In this document: positions 1 through 9,934 of the stretch, piece by piece
Numbering within the stretch: the stretch's first letter is position 1
Layout: each line of letters starts with the position of its first letter
From: Isohypsibius dastychi
Taxonomy: Eukaryota; Tardigrada; Eutardigrada; Parachela; Isohypsibiidae
Length of the DNA stretch: 26,817 nucleotides
Direction of reading: 5' to 3'
Assembly (NCBI GenBank): GCA_034696485.1
Contig: JAQIWT010000232.1
Coordinates: forward strand, 1-26,817
Made by a program: the position numbers and the translations under genes
The notes under the pieces: model-generated
What the model was told of the DNA's origin: nothing
What the model saw: the letters and a program-made list of their open reading frames with translations, nothing else
Databases searched by the model: none

Positions 1-3000
1 AGAATATCTCGATATCGGGAGACCATGAGAACCGAAATGAAATAGACTACAGCCAAAGCAAGGAACTGGGCTTGCTTGGTGTCCTCCTGTAAATACACGC
101 ATAGCACATTGAAATATCGAACAAAGTTGTTTTAAAATGAATGTCTCACAATATCGCGATAAACTACTGCTTGCAGGCGGTTGATGTCCATGTCTTGAAG
201 AAGCTTCTCGACATCGGAGACCGGATGTTGCCCGACGAGATTTTCAACAATATTCTACGCGAATATGAGTTACAATTACGAAAGTTGAAAAAAGGAGCAC
301 AGGCATACCTTAGGGGTTGGTTGAACGCCTCCAATCAAATGCTGCATGTGTACTGTCCGTTGTTCATCCGGTTGCCCATCTCCTGCAGTTCGCCACTTAG
401 CCTTGCTCTTCTCACGACATTCCAAGCAGTTCCGAACAGAACTTGTACAAACTAGAAACATTCCGTGCATTCGAGTAACAGTAATGGATCGCTATCTTTC
501 TGGATACCTAGTCTCAAACACTGCCGCATTATTCCGCCTTTTCGCAATCCTTTTTCTTTTTCCAGATTTGCCAAATTGATTGGGGAAGCGAAACAGAGGA
601 CATCCACCATATTGACCATTCGCTGCAAAAATCCAACCACAACGTCGATGGAAAGTCCTTGGCTTGGTTCAACCGTCTCGATCTCATTCTGAAAACATTA
701 AAGGTCACCAACCGTCAACTTGGACAACTGAATTAATCACGTTCTAACCTGAGGGGAGGTAGCACACGCAAGAAGTGGAAGGAGTCCACCACATGCAATA
801 ATTAGATTATCGATGCTTTGCGAGATCATGTGCAGGGTGTTAGTGATAAATATCTCATTCTCCGGCGCTTTAACAGTTTCAAGGACGGTTTTTGTACTGT
901 GACTATAACATACATGGCCCAGTCAATGCAAAATCAGTTTTTGATTCGAGCAACAAGGACCAACCTGCGCCAAGCCTGGATGTCAGTTTCGATGGAAAAC
1001 AGGAGGTCACTCAGTAGCTTCTGATGAATCGGAGACCACTTGAAATCAGGAATTCGAAATGCCGGTGGGGTCGGTCCGGAATTGAACACTTGATTACTCG
1101 AACCGCTTTTCGTCGATTTCAAAATTCCACGTTCAGTCTTTTCCTTTGGTTCCCCGCTGTCATTATTTCCATTCAGTGAAACTTCGGTCAGGTTTCCGGA
1201 ATGAGATGATTCACTTCCACGCCGCAAATCCCGAGGAGAATCAGAAGACTGCGGAGAACTACTTCCGTACACTTTACCCAGTTCCAGTTTAAAGTCTTCA
1301 TAGGAGATCTAACATAACAAACAAGATCTTTTATCTGTGCTTATTGGAATATATATCAACTTGCCTTTGAATGCGCAATAGACAACGTGTCGACCCAAAC
1401 ACGCCAGCCTCCATACTCGAATTTCACGGCGTGATAGAGCAACATTCTAAAGAGGCTATGGACCATTTCGCTAACTCGCTGTTCATCCGGATTCTGTGGG
1501 TATACGTATGATATGCTGATCAACCACTCCTGCCAAACCGACATCTGAAGAATTATCCTAAACAAAAAATCAATGTAAATATCCGGAAAAAAAGTTCTGG
1601 AAAATAAAATGAAGAGTCACCTCTTATTATCTCTACTGTTGGAACAGAGAATCATCATATCGGCCAGAAATATTTTCTTCAGCTCAACAAGCTCCACCGA
1701 TGATTTCGACTGACGTAACAGGGTAGCGACAACTTTCAGGACCACTGTGAGGAGAACAGTAATTAATAACCACCTCACTCATTTTCAGAACAAATATTAA
1801 AATTACATGGATTTTCGAACTTCAGCGTATTCTCTGCGTCTGGGTGTTTGGTATACAGAATTTGGCTGGACACAACTTCGGTCAATATCTGCAAATTAAA
1901 CAGAAAATGTTATGAAATCGGGCACCGCATTCTGCGGAGCTAAATTCACCTCAAAAAGAACGTTGTAAACCGCAATGCTGATGGAGTCAGCGTTCAAAAG
2001 TAGGCGATCGGTCAGAAGGGAGTACAGATTTTGCGGTTGCATCACATCACTTTTTCTCCTGCAAAGGGACTTCTTGATGCACCGCAGAAAAAAGAGAATC
2101 ACAACTTACTTTGCAGTACAGTGGCGCAGGAAGAATGCAATCAGTTTCAGCGCCTGTATCCTAACTATTTCACTCTTTGATGCCAGCAGCTTGTAAACAG
2201 CTCTGAAAAACCGCAAAGTCACAAAAGACATCTGCAATTATTTCTAGGCCAACATACCGTATCCCCTGACATCGGTCGAAAGCCGGGACCATGGACTGCG
2301 GATGTTCCGACATGAGAGCAATCAAAAGTTGCAGTACGTCATGTAAATTGTCGTCTTCGTTGACTGTATGCAAATAATTCAGAATACTGTCCAGTTCATC
2401 TTCTTCAATTCCTTCTCCCTTCAATATCAGCTGTTTGACGAACAGAAGCAAGTAGGCTCGAATATCCAAAATTGCTTTCCGGGGAGGCCGCAGTTCTTCT
2501 GTAGCCAAAAAATATTTGGAACACATTCCAGACAGTACACTGACTTTTATGTACCATCAGATTTCACTTCAATTCCACTTCGATTAACCGGATTGACGAC
2601 CCAGTAATAGTGCTTTAAAGCATGCATCGTCTGGATAACTGTGCTGGTTCGACGAATGTTGCCGTAAATAGCAGCGTTTGACACGAATTCCGTTGCCAAA
2701 TATGTGTATAAATCCATTTGAACGTTAACACTGGTGTGAATCCACAAGCTCGGATTGAAGAGCAGATAATCGAAGAGCTGCTTCACCAAAACGATTGCGG
2801 TAGGGACGTTAAGCAGTCGTTGTGTCATGGTCAATATGGCATGTAAAACGCTATCCGAGATGTGTTGTCGGGAAGCCTGCCACAAATAATTTATAAAATA
2901 AATGCCAGAACAAACCAAGATTTCATCATTCGGTTCACCTTTCCCAGCATGTGGCTCAGAATCATAAACCCGTTGCTCTGTAGCATATGCTGTTGTACTG

Positions 3001-5639
3001 CATTCGACCTCTCCAGAAGAGCTCCGATAAATTGCAGCAATGCTCCACTAAAAAAAAGAACTAAAATGAAGCCACGAAAGAAATCCAGATCATATATCAA
3101 CGTACCAAATCGTGTAATCGACTTCTCCCGGTCTGCCGTCCATATTTTCAACAGGGAAATCCAGCTGCTCAAACAGCGGAAACAAAACCTGAATCCCGCC
3201 AATGGAATGTAGGGTGCTGTAAATGCTGTGAGTGACAATCGCTTTCACATCCTACATTTCAAAGAACCCAACTTCAAAATTCCGAGATATAATACATGTA
3301 TGCAAAGTCAGCTTACGCGCTGCATGAGAGCGTGAGGAGAATGAAGAAAGTACTGATTAGTTTTGGGCGACGATTCCAAGCAGAGTTGACCTTTAACAAA
3401 ACCGATACTACTCGCACATAGATTGCTTTGAAGTGAAATTGCGACTTGCCATCGCATGCAACTGGGTTGTATAAAAAGACAATGGCGTTGCTCAGGACAT
3501 TATCGTACAGCACTTTCCGAATTTCCTCTGTAAGGACTTGGTCACTTTTTTCGTTTTCATGTCGGAATTGATTCTGGAAAAATAAATTTCAAACTAATGC
3601 GAAAACTCTACCATAAATGAAAACAACTTTATAATCCGGTCCCAACATGAACATGCCGAAAATCTGCTGGACATTCAGCGCTTCGTTGAATAAATACAGT
3701 GATGACATTTGCCCGCGAAAAGTTGTGTCAGCTGTCATTTCTCCACTTCCGCCGATGCAGCATCGATCGAATGTCTACCAAACCACAACGTATACCTGAT
3801 CCACTTTAAACACGGACACCGCCGACAATCTTCAATATCGAACATACCTCGCTAGTATTGACAAACCAGCTAACACTCGTAGCTGAAACCTGCTGCCCGT
3901 TAACAGAACACCGAATCTCCGAGCTGCTCCACCGATTGTACACAAACGAGATGGTTATCATGTACCACTGAAAATAAATTCATCTCGTCTCCGAAACATA
4001 CCAAATTAAAGTTACTGATGGCGTCCATACCTTCCGAGGTTGGAAGTCGAAATACAACGAACTACGAAAGAGAACCAAATCAGTTCATTTCGATAAATCG
4101 ACATGGCTGCCTTATCAAACTATTACCGATCAATTTATTAAATTATTTTGGACTACAAATTCAATCACCGATTAAGCCACTCGACAGCTATAAACTTTTT
4201 GAAGTATCACATACTGTTGGATTCCCTTGCCGGCAACTTTCATGCAAGTAAAAACAATTCCACCGGGAATAAAATGTGCTGAATAGCCAAGTCCTTTCTG
4301 GGTTCGAAAGCTGAATAAATAAAGGCGTTCCTGCTCAGTGATAACGCTGCTTCTTGGCTCCAAGCGAAACCACGTGGAGAACGTAAATCCCGAATTACAA
4401 GGCCATTTCGAAATGGGCGGAAGAGCAATCACCTGCAATCAGAATATCAGAAACTGAACCGATGTCGAAACTATAACCACGTTTCATACCGATCCCGGTG
4501 TTCCTGGAAAGCTGAAGAAGCAATCTGGTCCTTTTCTCTGGGGCATTTGCTGAAGTACAGAGAGGAGGCGAGGAGTATGTCGCGGAAGCATTCTTCCATC
4601 AATTGCTTGAAAGGCTTGGAAGAGCTGCTTCAGTTCTCGCACAGTGATGCTGTGACTTGCAAGAAGACCCAATAACTCGATCAGAAGTGCTAAAAATCCT
4701 AAAATGTGTTCCGCAAGCAATAATATAGGAATCGAAAACTTACCGCCCACAATGTCTTCTGCATTCGGGAGGCGATCCAGTAATCGGGAGAGCATGTTTG
4801 ACTCTGTGCACATTTGCAAATTCAAAAGACTTTTCTTCAAGAAGGCCACAACGACACTCCACACTTCCGCCTACAGATACTTGATGTTAAATAATCGGCA
4901 CTGGCAGATAAAACCACGACTAACCTGCAAACTGCTAGGACATTTGTCCAGAAATTCCATAATTTCGATCAATCGTGCCGGATTTTTCACTAGAAACACC
5001 ACAGTCAAAACATAGCTTCTAATATTTACAAAACGAACAACCACCTGCATGATTAACTTCCAAATCAAATTCCCCGTCAACCAGCTGTAATTGAACTGGA
5101 GTGTAACCGAAATATCCGCGAATATACTAAATCGACCATCCTACCACATTGAGGGCCAAATCAGCCACCTGACGACTATTGAGCGCCCCTTGAAGAAATC
5201 CATCCAGAATATTCGGTAGAGACATCACTCCAAGATGAGCCATCCCATCCGATGCCGTCTTCGCTGGAGTCGATTCGAGCTGAATTTCGGACAACTGGAA
5301 TGCTCGTGGAACAGAATCCTCATCATTATCGGAAGGCAGAGGTGTCCCTTCATCTTCTTCGTTGTTAACATCTCGAACAATCTCGACTGAGATTTCTCGA
5401 GTTTCATAACCATTTTCCATGGTCGCATCACCGCCAGCCGGATCCGCATGCACCGGTAGTTCTTTCGAAATAGTCGTTTCCTGAGTAGCATCATCAGCAT
5501 TATCGTCAACAGAGCTAGACTTCTCCAACTCATCATCTTTCAAAATTTCTTCCGCGACGGATACTGCATTTTCTTCGACTGAAACCGCCTGCGGTTCATC
5601 TTCCTCTACGTCGGAAGTTCTTGTTGTTTCAGTGTCCAT
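1..5639 (-). CDS. NBEA: Neurobeachin/LRBA-family protein, N-terminal half (26 exons, cut by left edge)
   Basis: Large BEACH-family scaffold that in animals directs membrane-protein and receptor trafficking. Exons (high to low): 5145-5639, 5045-5084, 4925-4989, 4744-4870, 4490-4689, 4215-4432, 4031-4061, 3848-3967, 3628-3774, 3450-3573, 3317-3390, 3106-3251, 2939-3047, 2555-2876, 2258-2498, 2110-2202, 1950-2058, 1807-1888, 1621-1744, 1365-1557, 965-1308, 749-896, 508-688, 309-451, 150-254, 1-86. They sum to 4067 nt with continuous phase (about 1355 residues). Diagnostic blocks match neurobeachin in order: [21 protein letters not shown] and [12 protein letters not shown] (concanavalin-A-like domain, about 310-480), then the armadillo-type region ([59 protein letters not shown]), then [30 protein letters not shown] and [23 protein letters not shown]1088, PH-like, BEACH and WD40 parts lie beyond position 1. 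The start at 5639 is the second in-frame ATG of the exon; 5672 is an alternative. Two introns begin with GC. Recognition is firm; NBEA versus LRBA is not decided. Confidence 0.96.
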
Positions 5640-5857
5640 CGTGCCTGTCGATATACTGCAACGTCCATACACTTAAAACGACATTCTTGAACCTAAACAG
5701 CAATCGAAGAAGGAGATAGAAAATCAGCTTTGGACGCACAAAAATAAAAATCTGGAAAACACCGTATCTCACAATCCGGCTCAGAAGTCGCGCCAGAAGC
5801 TATCCACCTGCCATGTACTTTTAATATCAAGAGTTTTCGATTTTGCATGAAAGAACA
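5640..5857. promoter_or_regulatory. Neurobeachin 5' leader/promoter, possibly divergent
   Basis: This is the space between the neurobeachin start codon (minus) and the first ATG of a doubtful plus-strand gene. It should hold the neurobeachin 5' leader and promoter. I see no clear TATA box or repeat. A second in-frame neurobeachin ATG lies at 5672, so part of this stretch may be coding. The regulatory role is inferred from position only. Confidence 0.3.
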
Positions 5858-6501
5858 ATGTCCAATAAAGAAAAGTCGGAGCCAGATAATCGGAGAACAG
5901 AATGTTGTGGACGTGTATCCAGAATGTTTGCTTACAATCTGGTGAAGTCAAACCAAACCAATCAACCCATCTTTACCAAAACAGGTACTAAAGGCAAGGG
6001 GAGTGGGGGCTGGTAAACTGGTACCTTATGATTGTGACCTTTTCTTTGGTTCGAGTTCGGTTCTAAAATCCGGCAGTCGAAAAATCAGTCATAAAAGCGC
6101 TCCTAACATACGATATCGCACAACGCCTCCTAATGTTTACTATAATATTTTGGACCATGCCTTAGTACTTCGTTGATATTTCGACATTTTTGATTGGCGA
6201 TCCAGGTCTTCCTGTATTTTAATGGATATTCCATTCGACGGTTCCATAAAAACAGTAGAACTTCCTCACATTTCAAAAACTGGAAATTTTGACCCATAAT
6301 TTATTTTACAAACTCATCTTCGTTGTAACCTTGAAGTGTACCCTACAGAAAACAACTCTTAACGACTCTGAGGATGAAGCTAGCGTTGTACCAAGTTTTT
6401 CACTAATGGAGCAGTATTTCCGGACGAAAATGAAGAAGCCTAAGATTCAGCCAGTTTTTATTGTGCTTCAAAGGCATGGACGACACGATCATCTTCATTG
6501 A
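5858..6501 (+). CDS. Doubtful small two-exon gene, function unknown
   Basis: I do not recognise this. An ATG at 5858 opens a reading frame starting MSNKEKSEPDNRRTECCGRV that looks coding and contains several possible donors (after 5941 in phase 0; after 5984 in phase 1). Downstream, a good acceptor (ccctacag) precedes 6349, from which an open stretch runs to TGA at 6499-6501 and ends in basic, His-rich residues (LQRHGRHDHLH). Joining 5858-5941 to 6349-6501 keeps the frame and gives about 78 residues. The phase-1 donor would hit a stop, so the joining is uncertain and an intermediate exon is possible. It would be divergent from neurobeachin and convergent with IRF2BP. It could also be chance reading frames in intergenic DNA. 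Confidence 0.3.
6457..6462 (-). terminator. Possible poly(A) signal for the IRF2BP gene
   Basis: A minus-strand AATAAA lies about 193 nt past the IRF2BP stop codon. It is the only clear canonical hexamer I noticed in the nearer 3' flank. It overlaps the doubtful plus-strand gene. The assignment is inferred from position. Confidence 0.3.
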
Positions 6502-6654
6502 AAACTGGCACACAATATGGCGAGAACTGGCGAACTACTTGCACCAAAACAAATATACATAGTTGTTCTGAGTTTCGCAAATACTTTGTATTCAATAACT
6601 GTATTTACACCAGAAACAAAATGAAAATATTTGAACAAAAGATTTGAAGACTTT

Positions 6655-8559
6655 TCAAGGCTTGCGAGATAAATTCTCTTCGCTATACAGATGCTCCAAT
6701 ATTGTCCTTGCTTCCGTCGGAGAAAAAGTCCTGAAATTTTTGCAAATGAAATAAATTTAACTTTAGTTAATCAATTAATTAATTAATTTCATTTGAATTT
6801 AACAAACCATGCGACATTTCCATCGATATGAGGTGCCGCACAACGGTTACCGGAAGGACATGTCGCTGGACAATCTTCGGTTGCTTTTGATACCTGCGAA
6901 TAAAATACTTTTAATAAAAAAGTCCATTATGATGCCTTGCTATGAGAAAATCTAATCAACCAAGCCAGCTACTTAGAGTATTAAAGCAAGATTAAATACC
7001 CCATGCAACAGAAACCAAACGGAAACTCACCATTTCTTTACAACATCGAAAGCAGAAGCGGTGATCCACAACGCTTGGGCACTGCAATTAAATTACTAAA
7101 TGTAGACAAATAAATACATGAACCTGTGGCTGATGTACCTGTATGTAGTTGGCATTGTCGATTACTTTCGAACATAGTCGACATTTGACCATCGTGGGTG
7201 GAGATGCACGCCTTCCCGGGGAACCGGACAGCTGGAGTCGTTCATTCGCGCTGTTACTGGGTTCGCTAGCCGAAACAGAGATCGGTGGCTTTTTGGAGCT
7301 ACGGGCGCCATGACTGTTTTTTGAACTCGTCAAATCTCCCTGATGAACAGCAGCGGCCATTGCTGCAAGTGCGCTTTGCCCTGGGCCTTCAGGAGGTGAG
7401 GCCGCATTTTCACGCAAGCCGAGAGAATGCGCCATCGGAGAACCGGTACCATGTTGTTGGGTCAGCTCCTGAAGCTCTTTTTGTGGTTTTATCATTCCTG
7501 GCGGATTCTTCGGCCAGGCATGCCGATTAAGTGCACCCCGCTCTTGAGGAAATGGAGGTAGGGAACCACGCCCTAAAAACAACTAAGAGTTATCAAAGAC
7601 ATTAGGATAAGAAAATTAATACTAACGGGAGAATTTGGCGCCGGAACTTCCGAATTGTGAAATCGCACCTCCGGGCATGTGTTGACCGTTTGGCATTTTT
7701 GGTGGGGACATCATGACATCCGTTGCACGGTCGATTTCTTCCTTTAAGGTGGTTTGGAAATCTGAAAGCTTGTGTTTATTATCCGGCCGAACTGGTACTG
7801 CAAAATGGGATATGTGGTCGGATATATCCGGTTTGTGAAATGGGTTTGATAATCCTGAACCCGAGTTCAGTCTGGGATCCATGGAGTAATATGCGCGCTT
7901 CATATGCCTTGTCTAAAATATTTAGTAAAATGTAAAACTGTACAAATCCACATGGCCCATCGCTCATGTTGTCAGACGAACTAACCCAAAATCTCTGCAG
8001 GTATTTTACGACAAGAGATATTTTACACTAAATACAATACACGCTTATAAAATAAAAACCGTCAGCTTTCAAATTTACTCATGAGGTCGATTACTCACTA
8101 ACAACCGGTCCACATAAGAGAAATAATATTAAAACAAATAACAATAAGATAAATAAAATAATAAATACATAACGATGATATTAGTAAATAGTATACGAGA
8201 TATATTTTTAATAGGTTGAGTCAACGTACCTGATCGATCATCCATTCAACTCGTTCTGATCCTTCGTAATTAACGCATCCACGACATACAGGCTCTGTAA
8301 ATCACTTTGATATAAAATCTGGCTTCCAACAAAGTTGCAAGACATTCTGTCATTTCTTACCAGTGAACTCCAGAAGAATGGCCCATGAATATTTCGGTGA
8401 ATCACATAAGAAACCTGACAAAAACACCAGTCAAAAACCGTCGTTGTTTTCTAATCGAATTCCCATACAGTAATATCTTGTTGGTCGTTGTGCATCTGAA
8501 TATCTTTTCCCAGCTCCATTTATTCCAGGTGACTGATGAGGATGGAATTCCGAATTCAT
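6655..8559 (-). CDS. IRF2BP: IRF2BP-family transcriptional co-regulator (8 exons, complete)
   Basis: Orthologue of interferon regulatory factor 2-binding proteins, nuclear co-regulators with an N-terminal zinc finger and a C-terminal RING-type finger. Exons (high to low): 8469-8559, 8361-8414, 8230-8294, 7627-7912, 7139-7572, 7031-7081, 6808-6893, 6655-6730; 1143 nt, about 380 residues. The N-terminal finger is split over three exons: CFLCDSPKYSWAILLEFTEP followed directly by VCRGCVNYEGSERVEWM, matching the family's CYLCD...W...EPVCRGCVNYEG signature. The middle is low complexity and Ser/Pro/Gly rich. The C-terminal RING has CRLCSKVIDNANYIQ joined to CPSVVDHRFCFRCCKEM, then CPATCPSGNRCA and a Trp-containing tail. 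At 380 residues it is shorter than vertebrate members (about 580-800), mainly in the linker. The start at 8559 puts the first zinc Cys near residue 31. An unknown gene ends 59 nt upstream on the same strand. Confidence 0.93.
7913..8229 (-). other. AT-rich IRF2BP intron (317 nt)
   Basis: This is the longest intron of the IRF2BP gene, between the N-terminal zinc finger exons and the linker exons. It is strongly A/T rich, with runs of aataa and aaataa around 8110-8220, and starts with gtacg and ends in ttttag on the minus strand. I see no exon in it. Confidence 0.7.
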
Positions 8560-8618
8560 ATTTCGTGGAAGTGGAACTGATACCACAAAGACGGAGATAA
8601 TTCGGTCAGGGTTGGTTT

Positions 8619-9104
8619 TTAGCCCAAGTAATAAATCAGTGAGTTTAATCGCACGTCGAACAGCCTCAAAAACTGATTGCAAATGTTTTCATCTTTCTTC
8701 TGGCGCTTGATAAGCATGCCTGGAGGGGCTTGAGATCTGAACTCCAGTTCGTCACGATGACAATCACCCAAGTCGTATAGTTCGAAAAGGCGATGCAATC
8801 TCGTAGACCGACAATTTTGCAAAGATGTTATCGTCAATTCCGGCTGAGAACGGTGATATTGATATAGATAAAAATGGCCGGAAGGCTCGGCTTGTTTTTC
8901 TTCGGCAATCTTTACTACCCACATTCGATTGTCGAATACTCGTAGGTTCGCTTTAACAAGGTATTTCTGCCCGGGGTGAATATGCCAGCTCAGCGAAGAA
9001 TCTGCAGTCGCGTAGCATTTCTTTCAAATAAAACAACCAGTTTGACAACCCCTGCTTCCGCCAGCCATACCTTTTGCTGACTGATTGCATACGGCGCATT
9101 TCCA
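8619..9104 (-). CDS. Unrecognised gene, last two exons
   Basis: I do not recognise the product. Exon 9071-9104 (acceptor gaacgtag) joins in phase to 8619-9001 (acceptor gactgcag), giving about 138 residues up to a TAA at 8619-8621. The joined frame begins WKCAVCNQSAKD, has a CxxC pair, a hydrophobic/charged stretch (HPGQKYLVKANLRVF), further Cys at LQNC and GDCH, and a Lys-rich tail. The even mix of strand-forming residues and spaced Cys suggests a small beta-rich, perhaps disulphide-bonded domain, but I cannot name a family. The 5' exons must lie in 9105-9934; several donors exist there (for instance at 9238-9240) but I could not choose a start. The gene lies between KCTD (upstream) and IRF2BP (59 nt downstream), all on the same strand. 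Confidence 0.5.
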
Positions 9105-9934
9105 CTACGTTCACTGAGCTAAAAAATGATGACAAGTGTGGTATTTTAATTGTAACATTCGTAAGGCTCTCCGCTTGCGGGCGTGTGGCCAATGACAGCA
9201 ATGAGCAAGCCTTGGAAAATGCGTACTGCACTATTACCGGCTGGCCAACACAGAGCAAAGACTGTAAAATCAATGAAGTTTCCGATAGCACTACTGCACT
9301 CCATGACGATGCGATTCATAGATGGAATCTGCACAGCGCGGTTTCGTTACATATTAAGCTCGAGCTGACTATGAAGTCAGACAGGACAGGACCTATCTTT
9401 TTTCCCGTTTCGTTTCCGGTCCGTCTGCATTTCGTTGAGTCCGATGACGCAGCGCGAAAGGTAATCCGGAATAGCGATCAGTTCAAGAGATCTTCTTTAA
9501 CAATCACAGTTATGTATAAGACGTCACCTGGCAAAAAATCATTTGATTATAAATTTCAATCTGGTAGAGAGGTCATGGTCAATCAATCGAATGGCAACGA
9601 CTGGAAGCCTTCTTGTCATCCGAATTTCTGATTCATCAGAACGGCTGGAATTTGATGATATTAAAGATGAAGATTTATCTATAAACTTCTGGCCGCAAGC
9701 TTTTGTTTTTTGAATGTGCTCGAAAACCCAGGTCGCGAATATGGGCAGAATTTGCTCCTCGCGAAAGGAAAGGAAACAGTGAATATCAGTTGCTAATGTG
9801 GCTATTGCAAAGACCGATTGATTCCAGATCCTTGAAATTAGGTAGGCAGATAAACCGAATCTCACAATGATGAAACAAATACGACTTCGCCAAAAAAAGA
9901 ACTGGAAACGAAACTTCACTGATATAGTCGTCTT
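9105..9934. other. Unresolved stretch between KCTD and the unknown gene
   Basis: This should hold the 5' exons of the unknown minus-strand gene and the KCTD 3' UTR. A 185-codon open frame runs on the plus strand from 9074 to 9631, but it shows no family similarity I know and antisense frames are also open here. Minus-strand frames are open at 9146-9334, 8953-9291 and 9539-9919. I cannot tell which pieces are real exons. Confidence 0.4.

Noticed and set aside
6761-6790. Repeated aatta motif as a possible satellite or element
   Set aside because: A short low-complexity stretch within an IRF2BP intron; no structure beyond A/T richness.
7285-7530. Plus-strand 81-codon ORF
   Set aside because: Antisense shadow of the IRF2BP linker exon 7139-7572.
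9074-9631. A 185-codon open frame on the plus strand
   Set aside because: Long for chance, but no family resemblance and it overlaps the minus-strand exons at 9071-9104, which have good splice sites and correct phase. Its ATG lies inside that exon. Kept only as a note.
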